Positions 38,862-49,085 of a stretch of DNA of 64,000 nucleotides are shown in pieces (the stretch's first letter is position 1; each line of letters begins with the position of its first letter). The stretch is taken from positions 84,813,960 to 84,877,959 of the forward strand of contig OX377206.1 in the NCBI GenBank assembly GCA_947396885.1, in the 5' to 3' direction. The notes below the pieces were generated by a model. That model made no database searches. It saw only the letters and a list, made by a program, of their open reading frames with translations, and was not told the DNA's origin. The position numbers and the translations under genes were made by a program. The DNA comes from Heligmosomoides polygyrus polygyrus (taxonomy: Eukaryota > Nematoda > Chromadorea > Rhabditida > Heligmosomidae).

Positions 38862-39052
38862 CGTAACGGAGAGTAGCATGCGTATTTGCCCCTACACTGA
38901 TTTGCAGTGGCCAGTCCATAGAAACCCAGGATTTTAATCCTCCTAGACATGTCTGCTACCTACTAGAAAACCCAGGGGGAACCGAGACCTGAGACTTCAA
39001 TCAATTCGGGTGCATAGAAGAACCGGCGCCTTCTCCGTCTGCACTTTAGCCG
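38862..39052 (-). mobile_element. SINE family 1-like, decayed, minus strand
   Basis: gggatgtcgtaacgg..., gcgtatttgcccctac...gcagtggccagtcc and ccgagacctgagacttc are inverse forms of the family body. Confidence 0.4.
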
Positions 39053-39145
39053 TAGTTTATAGCTGCGGCATCATAGCCGGAATAAATATCGCTCGGGCGA
39101 TGAGAAAATTCGATACCTCGTGCCAACTATAAACTAGGGCCTACC
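39048..39145. mobile_element. Short MITE-like inverted repeat
   Basis: cgtagtttatagctgcggca and tgccaactataaactagggcc are inverted ends around aataaatatcgctcgggcgatgag. Confidence 0.5.
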
Positions 39146-39219
39146 CTCCATAAGTTGCTTAAAAGATATCTGCTTCCACTGGATGTCGTAGAGGCAACTT
39201 GAATTCGTGTTTGGATTAT

Positions 39220-39490
39220 AGGGCGCGTGGTGGTACAGTTCGAGGAGGTGCCAGTTGTCTCGTCCGTACCTCGAATCGGGTTCTGTGTTCAGGTTTCCTG
39301 CCCAGCCCAATGAAGCCTTTTGTCGCTCCGGGGCTGTGACTTGGTATCAGATTTGTCCGGGAAGGACAAAACACGGATTTATTTATAGGCTGGCCCATAA
39401 GTCATGGAATATGTCAAACCGCATCCAAATCGATCGCTCCTACAAGATCCCGTTGAAGTGGAATGCGTGGCGCATGCCAAACGGGACATT
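39220..39490 (+). mobile_element. SINE family 1, diverged copy
   Basis: Head gggcgcgtggtggtacagttcg, B-box-like gggttctgtgttcagg, then the body to gaatgcgtggcgcatgcc. Confidence 0.65.
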
Positions 39491-39514
39491 CTTTATCATT
39501 CCACATAACGTCTT

Positions 39515-39697
39515 GCTACAGCCACTGGATGGATAAGCCAGTGCTGTATGAATCCTAGACGAGTATGCTACTAAATATTGAACCCTGGAAAGATAGGACG
39601 CTGGATCTGCTTGAGCAGAAGTCAATCTAAGAACCTCTGACCCGATTCGGATATAACAGCTGATGTAACCTCTCACTGCGCTATCACGCGCCCAAAA
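39515..39697 (-). mobile_element. SINE family 1-related, minus strand
   Basis: On the minus strand starts gggcgcgtgatagcgcagtgag, with gggtcagaggttcttagattg downstream. Lies back to back with the plus-strand copy at 39220. Confidence 0.55.
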
Positions 39698-39699
39698 GT

Positions 39700-40240
39700 C
39701 CTGATATCCTGATAAGTATAAAGATCAAGTAGGGAAATTTTTATAAATTACAAAATGGTGTCGCATTCTTTGTAGTGCACAAAACAAAAATTGTGAAGAG
39801 AAAAACTAACCGACGGAAGAATCTGGTTCCTTTTGATCGTTCTGTTCTGTATAGGGAGGGCGGGATGGCCGAATATGACGAATCTAAATTGCCGAAACTA
39901 AATCTCGTTTTTCCTTCCAACTTCTTAAGAGCTCGAACTACTCAGGATTTCCGAGAACCTCCTTAGTAGAAAAATGCCCCATTCATCGCAGCAGTTTCTT
40001 CCAAAACAAAGCACCACTACATATGCAAATCTTAGCACACAAAGTATGAGTATTGAACGCCTTTTCCACAGTTTTCTACTGTCTACATTGTAAAGCCTTT
40101 TGATCTGTAGCAGCTATCATGGATATAGAAAATGCGCTAACTAGTCCCTAAAATCGGGTCACAGATTCAGTTCTAACATCAGGCAACACCTACAGTAACG
40201 AACAAAACTTGGATTTGTTGGATTCATTTTTCGGATTTCA
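39700..40240. other. No gene seen
   Basis: A/T-rich sequence with short open stretches only; one 63-codon plus-strand frame (39775-39966) has no recognisable motif. Confidence 0.4.
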
Positions 40241-40243
40241 CAA

Positions 40244-40460
40244 CAGGATTCAGAAGACGTGCCGCAGACGTCGTGAAACAAGTGCCCAGGTTCAGAAGGT
40301 GTACACCAAACGTTGTTCAACGAGCAACAGGATTTAGAAGACGTGAGACAGATTTCGTGCAACGAGGATCCGGACTCAGAATACGTGTCACAGACGTTGT
40401 GCAACGATCACCAGAATTCAGAAGACGTGATACGAGGATCCGAGGGAGGAATAACGGCTA
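40244..40460. repeat. 42-bp minisatellite, about 5 units
   Basis: Units containing cagganttcagaagacgtg recur about every 42 bp (near 40249, 40290, 40333, 40375, 40418). In the plus strand this gives a 14-residue acidic repeat (NEDPDSEYVSQTLC-like), but the first units contain a stop. Confidence 0.65.
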
Positions 40461-40828
40461 CAGGAATAGCTCAAATGAGTTTGCTAAGGGACAGTAAGTG
40501 GTAACGATCATCCGACCAATATCGATCGATTTTATCTATTTTTGCATATTAAACACGTTGGAGTGGAAATCGCACAATACTACACATTAAAATTAGAACA
40601 TATGTGTACATAGAGACGGAGCACTTGGAGTGTAGATCAGATGAATGCGACAGAGGATGGGTATGCCTTATATTAGGTTGGCAACTAATTTCATGGACTC
40701 TCAAGAATCTTTAGCAAAAGTATTTATTAACAAATAACTAATGAGAATCTTTAATTAAAATAAGATCCCTCGGAACGCAGAAGTGCTTCCCATATATCAG
40801 GTAGCTGGTCTATCCCGCGGCCATAGAA

Positions 40829-41036
40829 TTATTGTGCTTTTGAGGCCAAGAATCTTTGGAGGTGCATTTTGACCCGGTCCACATTATTAAATCGTCCTCC
40901 AACCAAGAAGTACTGCACCGAACTAAAAATGTGATAGTCACTCGGGGCAAGGACTGGGCTGTAAGGTGGATGCGTTTGACGTAACCAGTCAAGGTCTTCT
41001 ATTTTTTGAGGCGTCCTGTTAGCTACGTTCTCTCCG
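40829..41036 (-). pseudogene. Mariner transposase, 3' part, minus-strand half
   Basis: Open C-terminal segment NGENVANRTPQKIEDLDWL...PPYSPVLAPSDYHIFSS...FLASKAQ ending at a stop. It retains the third catalytic Asp (APSDYH) but lacks the DNA-binding domain and the first two acidic residues. Confidence 0.8.
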
Positions 41037-41480
41037 TTTGGTGGTGTGAAGAAGGTATTAACTTCTGGGAGCTCGTCAAGAAGGGTTCCAGCAATAATGC
41101 TGTAATCTACTCTTCTCAGCCTGGCCGCGCGCAGGCTGAACTCCGCTGGAATCAGTTCAGACAGATTTTCAGGAGCGGAATTATCTATCAGCATGATAAC
41201 GCCAGATCACACGTCACGAATCGGGAGCTTCAAAAAATCGAAGACCTTAGCTGGGAGCGTCTAACTCAGCCACCTTACAACACAGGCTGACCGCCAAATG
41301 ACTAGCACCTTTATAGCTCGCTGCAGCACTTCTTGGTTGGAGGACGATTTATTAATGTGGACCATGTCAAAATGTACCTCCGAGGATTCTTGCCTTCAAA
41401 AGCACAAGAATTCTACAGCTGTGGGATGGGCCAAGTAGCTGATAAATGGGAAGCAGTCCCGCGTTCCAACCGATCTTACT
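41036..41480 (+). pseudogene. Mariner transposase, 3' part, plus-strand half
   Basis: Begins VWWCEEGINFWELVKKG, has the HDNARSHV motif (second catalytic Asp), then a stop after PPYNTG and indels through the block around the third Asp. The tail (FLVGGRFINVDHVK) is still readable. Confidence 0.8.
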
Positions 41481-41599
41481 TTGGTTGAAAACTCTTATTT
41501 GTTATTTGTTTATGAACACTTTTAATGAAGGCGCTTGAGAGTCCACGAAATTAGTTGCCAACCTAATATGTAGGAACTCTCTTGAAGACCCTATTCTAG

Positions 41600-42105
41600 T
41601 ATATCTTTCTATCCTATTCCATATCATGCTTCAGGCAAATTTTTTACTGTAACAAATGCATGAAGGCCGATAAGGCCGATCAATTTCACGTTCGAAAAAG
41701 TATTTTTGAAAAAAATAAACCAAGTCTCACGTACCGTGAGAATGTCTCGATGCACAATCGAAAAATGAGTCCGATCCCTCTGACACAAGTTCGGGCAGAG
41801 AAGGTGGATAGACTACCGATGTTCCACTCTGAGAGCCTAAAATAACATGTTTCAGCCTGTTTCTTAAGCATCGAGAATAAAAAATATAATAGTTACCTTT
41901 CGAAGACTGTACTGTAAACCAGCTCAAAGAGATCACTTCCTACTTTTTCACAACGACGAAAAACAGTAAGCTAATGGAAAGTAGATATATTGAAGGGTAC
42001 GTATCGAAAGTTGCTCATCAAGCTGTAATTCTTCACAAGGGAATCTATACATCCATGTCATTCATGCATTCATTGATTGGTCCCACGAGGTTGCATTCGA
42101 AAAAA
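41600..42105. other. No gene seen
   Basis: Short frames on both strands around 41660-41930 overlap and have no domain or splice support. Confidence 0.35.
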
Positions 42106-42110
42106 AGAAT

Positions 42111-42235
42111 TGCACCGGTGGTGTAATGGCATAGAGCAGTTCCGACTGGTCAAGTGCGGGTGGGTTCGAATGTCGCCTGGCTATAGAGTTTTGATCGCAA
42201 CAAAACATCGTTATAACAGCCGACAACCTCAGTTC
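42111..42235 (+). mobile_element. tRNA-derived SINE, family 2
   Basis: A-box-like ccggtggtgtaatggc, B-box-like gtgggttcgaatgtcgcc, then agagttttgatcgcaacaaaacatcgttataac as in the copies at 13860 and 55852. Confidence 0.6.
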
Positions 42236-42659
42236 CGGCCATTTCTTGAAGAAAATGACATGAACTTGATCTCATACAGTTTGTACCTAGTCAAGTCTGC
42301 CAAAATGACTTTTTGGAGGACTTGATTTACGGTGTTAGCTGTCGTTACGTGAAACATCCGATGCTGCAAAATCTGCCTAAGGCTAAACATGAACAACAGG
42401 AATAGTATATGCACTGCCATCTCAGTAGTTCTCATGCTTTTTCTTCCAGCGTTGCCATTCCGGGCCGTCCTTCATCAAAGAAGGGCGACAGAAGAAATCT
42501 TTGAAACTACTGTTCTATACGACTGCTAAGCGTGCCCTACAAGCTAATTACGAAGACTGTTCTTGCATCGTTGACGAAAACACTGGATAGAGCATAACCT
42601 ATGGAGCAAGCTGGATTCCTGCACGTACAGCTAGTAGACGGTCTCAAGCATCGCACAGG

Positions 42660-43735
42660 CTTGCCGTGAACACCTTCTGTCAACCTACAGCAATCCTGTA
42701 CGACGATTTGAAGGCTTTCGTGGAAGCTAATCCACCGCCAACAGCCCGTGAGATTGCGAAAGGTCCAGGAGTTAGTAAAACTTCTGTTACGGATGGTTTT
42801 AAACGCCTTGGAAAGGTGAAAAAGCTCGAAAAGTCGGTGCCGCACGGTTCGAGTGAACACCGGAAATTGTCGCGTTCCGAAATCTGTTCTTCTCGGCTTC
42901 CCTGGAATCAAAACGACCCGTTTTTGGATCGAACTCACCTGTGATGAAAAGTGGGTTCTAAACAATAACCGAAGACTATCAGGACAGTGGGATGCTGTCA
43001 ATAACCCCCCTCCCCCCCCCCCCCCCCCCCCACCCGGCACTTCTCAAAACCTTGGGTTTTGAGAAGTGCCGGGTGGTGGTGGGGGGGGAGAGCTTTATTT
43101 TTTTAAAAGGTTTTATTGTCCTTGGGGGACATGAGCTATTTTCGTATTACTTACTAGGATAACTAGCTGTTTTAAACGCACTCTCAGTGTGTCCATAAAT
43201 AAAAATAAATAAATAAATAAAACCGAAATCCAACCAGAAAAAGGCGATGGTGACAGTGTGGTGGCTGGCGGCTGGCGTGATTCACTACAACTGACTGGGA
43301 CCAGGCCGAACCATAGCAGCAGAGTCCTACTGTGGCGAAATCGACGCCCTGTATGGAAAATACCGTGAGCTGTTGCCGGCACTGGTCATCAGAAGAGGTC
43401 TCATTCTTCTGCACGACAACGCCCGCTCACATGTTTCGCAAATCACCATGAGAAAATTAAGTGAACTAGGAGTTGAAGTTCTGCCCCACCCGCCATACTC
43501 ACCAGACCTTGCGCCAACAGACTGCCACCTTGTTGAGCACTTTCAGAACTTCCTCGCTGGCAGAACCTTCTCAAATCAGGACCACGCAGAAACAGCCTTT
43601 TTAGGATTTGTCGCATCTCGGCCATCCAGTTTTTTTTTTTCGCTCAACAGTGTCGCGTTGGAAAAAGTGTGCTGCTTCGAGTGGTGCTTATCTCGACTGA
43701 ATCTGGTGAGTATGAAGAAGGTTATGGTCGTTTGA
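42660..43735 (+). pseudogene. Mariner transposase pseudogene, frameshifted and interrupted
   Basis: N-terminal part from 42666: DLKAFVEANPPPTAREIAKG and SKTSVTDGFKRLGKVKKLEK, the paired helix-turn-helix of SETMAR-type mariners. After a frameshift near 42935: TCDEKWVLNNNRRLSGQWD with the first catalytic Asp. A foreign insertion follows (about 43000-43221). The frame then resumes KPKSNQKKAMVTVWW, LILLHDNARSHVSQ (second Asp) and PPYSPDLAPTDCHL (third Asp). The catalytic triad can be followed, but frameshifts, a stop and the insertion make it non-functional. Confidence 0.9.
43000..43221 (+). mobile_element. Insertion in mariner: poly-C hairpin and (TAAA)n tail
   Basis: Begins with a run of C, then a 21-bp stem hairpin (cacccggcacttctcaaaacc and its complement, 43031-43075), then gtggggggggag, and ends cataaataaaaataaataaa immediately before transposase sequence resumes. 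The A-rich tail suggests retroposition; the source family was not identified. Confidence 0.6.
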
Positions 43736-44025
43736 AGTGGAACTGTCAAAACGGCCAGAGTTTTCCGGCAGATCTATAATATATATATAATACATATTAT
43801 GGGAGAGAGAATAACAGAAATATTCCCCGCTTACGGACAAATCGCTATCAAGCGCGCTTCGGACGTTCGATGAAGATGCAGAATGATACCAAAAACGAAT
43901 TGGGTAGGAGATGATGAGCAGCATATGTAGGTTGCCTTCAGACCTATCAATACAGGTCATTTGAAGAACCTGAACCTTCATGCAAACCTATTCGACTCAA
44001 CGATTCTCTCCGCGAATTTTTATAC

Positions 44026-44376
44026 GTGGCCCAACACCGTGGTCACGACAAAGACGGTGAAGACCAAGCATGCAGAGCTCAACCGATGTCTTCTGAAGTA
44101 CAGTCAGCGAATTCAACACCAAGTCGGACTTCGCAGCTCCGATCGAGAAGATTGCCACATCTTTCTGATCCAGCTAATCAAGTGTGGAAGGTCAGTAACA
44201 TCATAAGAGAGCTGATGGGCGGAAAGCGCACTGAAGTGGATCCCAAGGGAGGTCGAGCGCCCTCGCTGTGGACCTCCAACAAGGTGTGCCGATACTTCGT
44301 CGCGCAGCTGACCCAACTGCTCAGAAAACGAATGACACCGTTCGTCAACGTTAGAAGGGAACAACGTTCCGAATGA
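44026..44376 (+). CDS. Unrecognised open frame, 116 codons
   Basis: Ends VWKVSNIIRELMGGKRTEVD and SLWTSNKVCRYFVAQLTQLL, with a hydrophilic N-terminal half. A second plus-strand frame overlaps its first half. It ends 28 bp before the mariner at 44404. It could be part of an unknown transposon or a chance frame; I do not assign a function. Confidence 0.25.
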   Translation: MAQHRGHDKDGEDQACRAQPMSSEVQSANSTPSRTSQLRSRRLPHLSDPANQVWKVSNIIRELMGGKRTEVDPKGGRAPSLWTSNKVCRYFVAQLTQLLRKRMTPFVNVRREQRSE

Positions 44377-44403
44377 CGAGGGCGAGACAAAGCGTGCATA
44401 CTA

Positions 44404-45317
44404 TTAGGGGGGGGGGCAAAAGTAATAAGACACCCCATGCCTTGTCCACATATCTCGTGGCTGGAGTCTGGTTTCGTGCTTCTCGTATTTGTATGTTTGT
44501 ATGCTACTTACTGAAGCTCATCTGAAACGTTATCACTTCCGCCCTTTCCAGAACCATGCCAAAACCCCAGCCTGTCTCATGCCGAAACCCCAGTCTGACG
44601 AGTCGACCTGTGTCGCGCAAATCTCGCCCAATTCCCAACCCCGAGCAGCCTGGCCTCAATATTCACGCAAGATGAGAAGTACGTCTTCTACCTTAACCCT
44701 GCCAAGCAGCGAGTCTGGGTGAGGCCTGGTGACCTGTTACCGACCTTCGTTCGGCGAGATGTTCACGGCGGGAAGCATCTTTGGAGCTTGTGGGTCTGCG
44801 CCCATGGATCGGTTTACCGGAAGCTGTTTCCCAAGAGCACTACGATGAACTCCAAGGCCATGGTGAACGAAATAGAAGAGATGGGCAGGCGACTCGCTCT
44901 TATTCATTCGCAGCGCTTCAAGAAGGTTCTCCTCTTCGACAACACCGCACCCCATCGGGAACAAGTAACCACGGATAAGCTTCCTCAGGTGCGCTACGTT
45001 CACATACTTCACCCACCGTATTCGCTGGGCATCTCTCCATGCGACTACCACTACTTCTTGAGCCTACAGGACTTCCTGGTCGGAAGGGACACAAGAACCC
45101 AAGCAGTCCTTGACAACCATATCGAGCAGTTGATCAACACCAGGCCCATGCAGTTCTGGAAGGATGTGATCAGGAAGTTGGCTGAGCGATGGCAGCAAGG
45201 TCCTTGCCCTTAATGGCGAATACATTCCTCAGCATCGTTGAGTTGTAATTGAGTTATAAAGAGATAAAGATTTTTTTTTTCAATTTGTCTCATTACTTTT
45301 GCCCCCCCCCCCCCTAA
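44404..45317 (+). mobile_element. Mariner-like element with poly-G in its terminal repeats
   Basis: Ends ttagggggggggggcaaaag...taataagaca and its inverted copy, flanked by TA at 44402-44403 and 45318-45319. The G run is 10 on the left and 13 on the right. Contains a degraded transposase frame (44599-45213). Confidence 0.88.
44599..45213 (+). pseudogene. Mariner-family transposase, N-terminally truncated
   Basis: Open from just after a TGA at 44596 to a stop at 45211-45213. Carries TQDEKYVFYLNPAKQRVW (first Asp), LLFDNTAPHREQV (second Asp) and HPPYSLGISPCDYHYFLSLQ (third Asp), then FLVGRDTRT...FWKDVIRKLAERWQ. All three catalytic Asp positions are kept, but the DNA-binding N-terminus is frameshifted. 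Confidence 0.85.
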
Positions 45318-45478
45318 TAAACGATCACTATCCTTAACAGCTGCTTCAGGCCTAAAGAAAATGACTTGTCCAGTTTACATTAAAATGTGTCCAATTTGTT
45401 TTCAAAGTGCCCAGATTGACGTCAAAGTGGTACAAAAACCACTATTTGAGTGTGAAGAGTTGAGAAAAATGCGTCTCT

Positions 45479-45742
45479 CTAGTGCGAAACACCAACAACT
45501 AGGCTGTCACCTGGTTTCGGATGCTCCATACGACGTATTTTAGGTGCAGGTGGTGGAGGCATATTCGGCACCATATGATGTTGAGTTATTTGCGGCAACG
45601 ACGGCAACATCGGCCATGGCATACGGAACTGCTGCACCGGATTGAGTGGAAACGCTGGATTCCTCGGTGGAGGTGGTGGCGGTGGAGGTGGTGGTGGTGG
45701 AGGAGGAGGAGGAGGAGGAGGAAGAGGCGGTAGTGGTGGGAA
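45479..45742 (-). CDS. CUE-protein last exon, polyproline
   Basis: Acceptor cctttctag. Begins FPPLPPLPPPP and continues as a proline run encoded by mixed CCN codons, then RNPAFPLNPVQQFRMPWPML and APKIRRMEHPKPGD, stop TAG. A WW- or SH3-type binding tail is possible. Confidence 0.8.
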   Translation of the reverse strand, partial: FPPLPPLPPPPPPPPPPPPPPPPPPPRNPAFPLNPVQQFRMPWPMLPSLPQITQHHMVPNMPPPPAPKIRRMEHPKPGDSLVVGVSH

Positions 45743-47885
45743 CTAGAAAGGTTCGTGTTTTGACTCAATGGAAAAATCCTGTAGTAGATCACTTACCGGC
45801 GGCTTGAAGTCATGTTGAATTCCAGGTCGTTGAGTATGCGCACAACAACTGCTCTTTGGAGCATGTGCGACCTGATGCGCCGAGCATTCATTCCCAGAAG
45901 TCACGTGACGATGAATTGCATCTTGCGCCCTTTGTAACTTCACCGCAATATACTGAAATCACGGTGAGCATTTAGGATTCTGCCTTGGAGCTCACACACC
46001 ACTGATTCGACAATGGCTGAAGTATGTAGCAGGACATAGGAAGGAGGCGGATGACACTGGGACCTTTTACAGGTACGTTGACCGGCATGCAGTGCAGGCT
46101 TTAAGCCTATCTGCCTGAATTAAAGTTCTTACAACAGAAAAAACTACTTTGAAGACAGAATCGCGCGAGTCTACATACGATTGATGTGGAGCTACCGCAT
46201 ACGTGCATGTAAGGCCAGTTGTGATTTATACAGCTTTTAAGCTTTTACGATTACAACAGTGAGCTTCTAGCCGAAATTATATCTTCTACTTTTGAAATCA
46301 ATGCTGTGTCGCTTAATCAGTCGGTCCATGTTGCGAATATGGGCAGCATTGTAAGGCAGAAGCGCCCCAGCCAATCATAGCCAAATAGGGCACCTACGAA
46401 CACGCGTCAGTCAGGCTGGGTAGCGACAGTACGTCTTCAGACTGGTACGCACATTAGATGCGCCCCGAATGACTGGCGTTTTCACCTCCGAATGCTGCCC
46501 AAATTCGCCACTTGGATCAGCTGTTCAGCATCTGTTGCAATTGGAAAGATCACCCCATTCCATCGCCGAGTAAATTCTTACCGAAAAGTTCACTGACTAA
46601 GCGTTGTATACATTGTCCCCCTCCCCTATATCTTCGAAAACCCTGACCATAGCTGCGCAGTGCGCGTTGAACCAATTTCGATTCGCATAGAAATATCCTC
46701 ATATATTCCCTATTCACACACCGAAACAACGAAACAAGAGGCTGTCGTACAGTACAATTACGTCAACCAACCTGTCCATCTAGAATGAGCTCGGCAGCAC
46801 GATCAATGTTTCCATCTGCTTCGATGTAAGCCCAGGAGATTTCCTCCTTCGCAACCTTCGGGAAAAGATTCTGAAAATGTGGTCTATAAACCGGTCACCG
46901 CGGCAGACTCTAGTCGGAGGGTTTTCCTAACAAATTTTCTAAAACGGGAACAGAAATAGGTAGTAGATAGATTGTCCTTGCTCAGGCGTATATACTCATA
47001 GCCGGCTCGGTTTACAAAGAAGTGACGCCCAACGGAGGAACATGCCTTTCCGTAAGAAAGCGTACTTCGACAGCTTCTGGTGTTTGAGAGCGGCAGTTTG
47101 CAAAAAGTCACCATGTTTTACGTTTGCCATTTTATTAGCAATTTGAGGCACCGTTACTATTACGTTGACTTTTCTTCCTTCTTTTCCCATAGGGTTCCCG
47201 TAATCACTGACAGCCAAACTAATCAACAGGCGTACATGCACAAAGACGCGTTCTGCGCTGTTACAGCTATGATGATGATGCCCGTGACACGTATTTTGAT
47301 CTGGACGCCCTCTCTGCAGCACATCTTCCGAATGCGGGCACTGGACGCACTCTCTTACTCATCCACTACGTGCTAAAAAGTGATCGGCAGGCATATCCGA
47401 CAAATGCTCACGGTTAATTTCACAGACACAACCGGCTGGCATCTGTGAAGGGATTGATGGATGGACGGAAGGATGGATGGACAGACGGACGGAGAGACAC
47501 AATCGCTTACTCTTTTACATTTAAGGGAATGTGACGAAGAACGGTTGTTACAGTATCTGATGGTAAGTTATCTATTTTTCATGGTAGCGACCGGACTTCC
47601 TCATCAATACGAGTGATGGAGTCTACGGAATTTGAACAAAACGGTGCCATTCAATTAAGGATTCATGAAAGCTAAACAATAACAACCGAGGAAGAAATTC
47701 GTCAGTGACCCCGCAGAGGTAGAATTCATCCATTCGAAAACAACCTACCACCATTATTTCCTAAGAATCTGTGTTATCTATCATGGAAAATGCAAAAAAA
47801 ATCAAGTAATAACTAAAAAAGCACCGATAAATACTTGACTGCAACTTCGTACTCGGCATCTGTCACTGGCATCGCGGAGTTGTGC
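45479..47885 (-). CDS. CUE-domain protein with polyproline C-terminus (3' part of gene)
   Basis: Last four exons of a minus-strand gene, all in matching phase: 47825-47885, 46772-46870, 45797-45952 and 45479-45742. The first two give a CUE ubiquitin-binding domain, AEYEVAVKYLS then NLFPKVAKEEISWAYIEADG and DRAAELILDG, with the FP motif and the terminal LI pair typical of the fold. Next comes a helix (VKLQRAQDAIHRHV), then about 18 consecutive prolines and a Met/Pro-rich tail ending at TAG 45479-45481. CUE proteins bind ubiquitin in ER-associated degradation or endosomal sorting. The 5' exons were not found upstream, where transposons are dense, so the exact family is open. Confidence 0.8.
45797..45952 (-). 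CDS. CUE-protein exon, helical linker
   Basis: Acceptor tgatttcag, donor CCG|gtaagt; 52 codons with YIAVKLQRAQDAIHRHVTSG and a Cys/His/Gln-rich remainder. Phase 0 both ends. Confidence 0.78.
46772..46870 (-). CDS. CUE-domain exon
   Basis: Acceptor cattttcag, donor CAG|gttggt; 33 codons NLFPKVAKEEISWAYIEADG then NIDRAAELILDGQ. This is the core of a CUE three-helix bundle. Confidence 0.85.
46895..47060 (-). mobile_element. LINE reverse-transcriptase C-terminal fragment
   Basis: Minus-strand GRHFFVNRAGYEYIRLSKDN and FCSRFRKFVRKTL resemble HFFVNRA.S.YIK.S and FK.F..KHL in the plus-strand LINE remnant at 59160. Lies in an intron of the CUE gene. Confidence 0.5.
47450..47505. repeat. GGAT/GGAC short tandem repeat
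   Basis: gatggatggacggaaggatggatggacagacggacggag. Confidence 0.8.
47825..47885 (-). CDS. CUE-protein exon, start of the CUE domain
   Basis: Acceptor aatttccag, donor TCG|gtgctt; one base plus 20 codons, HNSAMPVTDAEYEVAVKYLS. Needs two bases from an upstream exon that I could not locate. Confidence 0.65.
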
Positions 47886-48507
47886 CTGGAAATTTTCCAT
47901 GTTCAAAAACAATAAACGGAAAGACAGGCACATTTTCGGCGCAAATCAAGGAACATGACGACATAAAACATGAACGAAAGTATTCATACACGTTAAAGGA
48001 GAAATATGTCGCGATGAATGAGCTAGCAGCACTTCTGTCACATGTTGTCTAGAACATCCAATAGAACAATGCTGACTGTGTAAAATAAGTGAGAGCTTCC
48101 GATAGAATTCGCAGTAAGCACGAGAACAAAGTCAAAATCGAATCGTTACTGAACCTCGAAGGGTATCGACGAGTGACCCGCCAAGGCGTACGAGTTTGTC
48201 AGGCAATCGTTACGAGATCACTTGCTATAGAGCTCAACTACTGGAAACTGCGTGGCGGTGGCTCTATTCCTATTTCTTTTCTATGCTTTGTATTTTTCTA
48301 GCCTCTGATGACAGCTATTTCCCCGTGGACCTTTCCATGCCTCCAGACCCCAATTTCTCCACTATATTTCATGTCTTTCGACAGTACCATATACGTTCTT
48401 TTCGTCTCTCAACCCTTGCTTCGAAGTCTCCTGCTTGTGCAGCATTATTGTTATTGAAGAATTGTGAAGAAAAAACGTAAGGAAAACAGCAGGAAAATTG
48501 CTAATTG

Positions 48508-49085
48508 GGCGCAATGTGGCTCGGGGGGGGGGGGTCACCTCCAAACAGATTCAAATATGTGTATAACGTCAAAAAACCTATGCTGAAAGCAGAGGAGCAA
48601 CAGAACAATAAAAAAAACACTAACCTGCTCTTCTGTCATGCGTCGGTGCCCTGCATTCTAGTTGGGGGGGGGGGGGGGTGGGGAGGAATACTAAGTTTTA
48701 ACTCCCCAAGCGTCCCCTCCAACTAGAGTTGCACCGACGGCAGAGAAATTTGGCTAAAAAACGACTAAAAGAGAGACTAAAGAAACAAGCTCGAGAAGGC
48801 ACCGGGCTAGAGTGTGTCGCCGCATCGACTGCCGCTTCGACTCGCCAGATTGATAGGAGCGCGCAGCGGCGCGTCGCGCGTCGCGTCGACATCCGCCCTG
48901 TTCAAGCTCGCCAGTGAGTGCGTCGTTCGTTATCGTTTATTCTCTCGAATCTGTGTTTGCCAGACGTTACATATGTTGCTAGGTTCATTCTCGATAGAGG
49001 GACACCGAATAACGTCGGAAGGAAGGCCGGCGAATCTGTTTGGAGGTGACCCCCCCCCCCCGAGCCACATTGCGCCGCTAATTGT
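48508..49085. mobile_element. G-tract TIR element with a nested inverted repeat
   Basis: Left end gcgcaatgtggctcggg...tcacctccaaacagatt (G run inside) is matched in inverse orientation by aatctgtttggaggtga...cccgagccacattgcgc. Between them a second G-tract inverted repeat occupies about 48639-48746 (cgtcggtgc...ctagttgggg and cccctccaactag...gcaccgacg). No transposase seen. Confidence 0.75.

Larger units (their letters stand above)
40673..41566. mobile_element. Head-to-head mariner foldback element
   Basis: Ends are 33-bp inverted repeats (ttaggttggcaactaatttc...) with one mismatch, flanked by TA (40671-40672, 41567-41568). The left half encodes on the minus strand a mariner transposase C-terminus (THPPYSPVLAPSDYHIFSS, then FLVGGRFNNVDRVKMHLQRF). 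The right half encodes on the plus strand an overlapping part (VWWCEEGINFWELV, YQHDNARSHV, ERLTQPPYN) followed by a decayed C-terminus. The two halves meet near 41035, so the element is two 3' transposon ends joined in opposite orientation, with no complete transposase. Confidence 0.9.
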
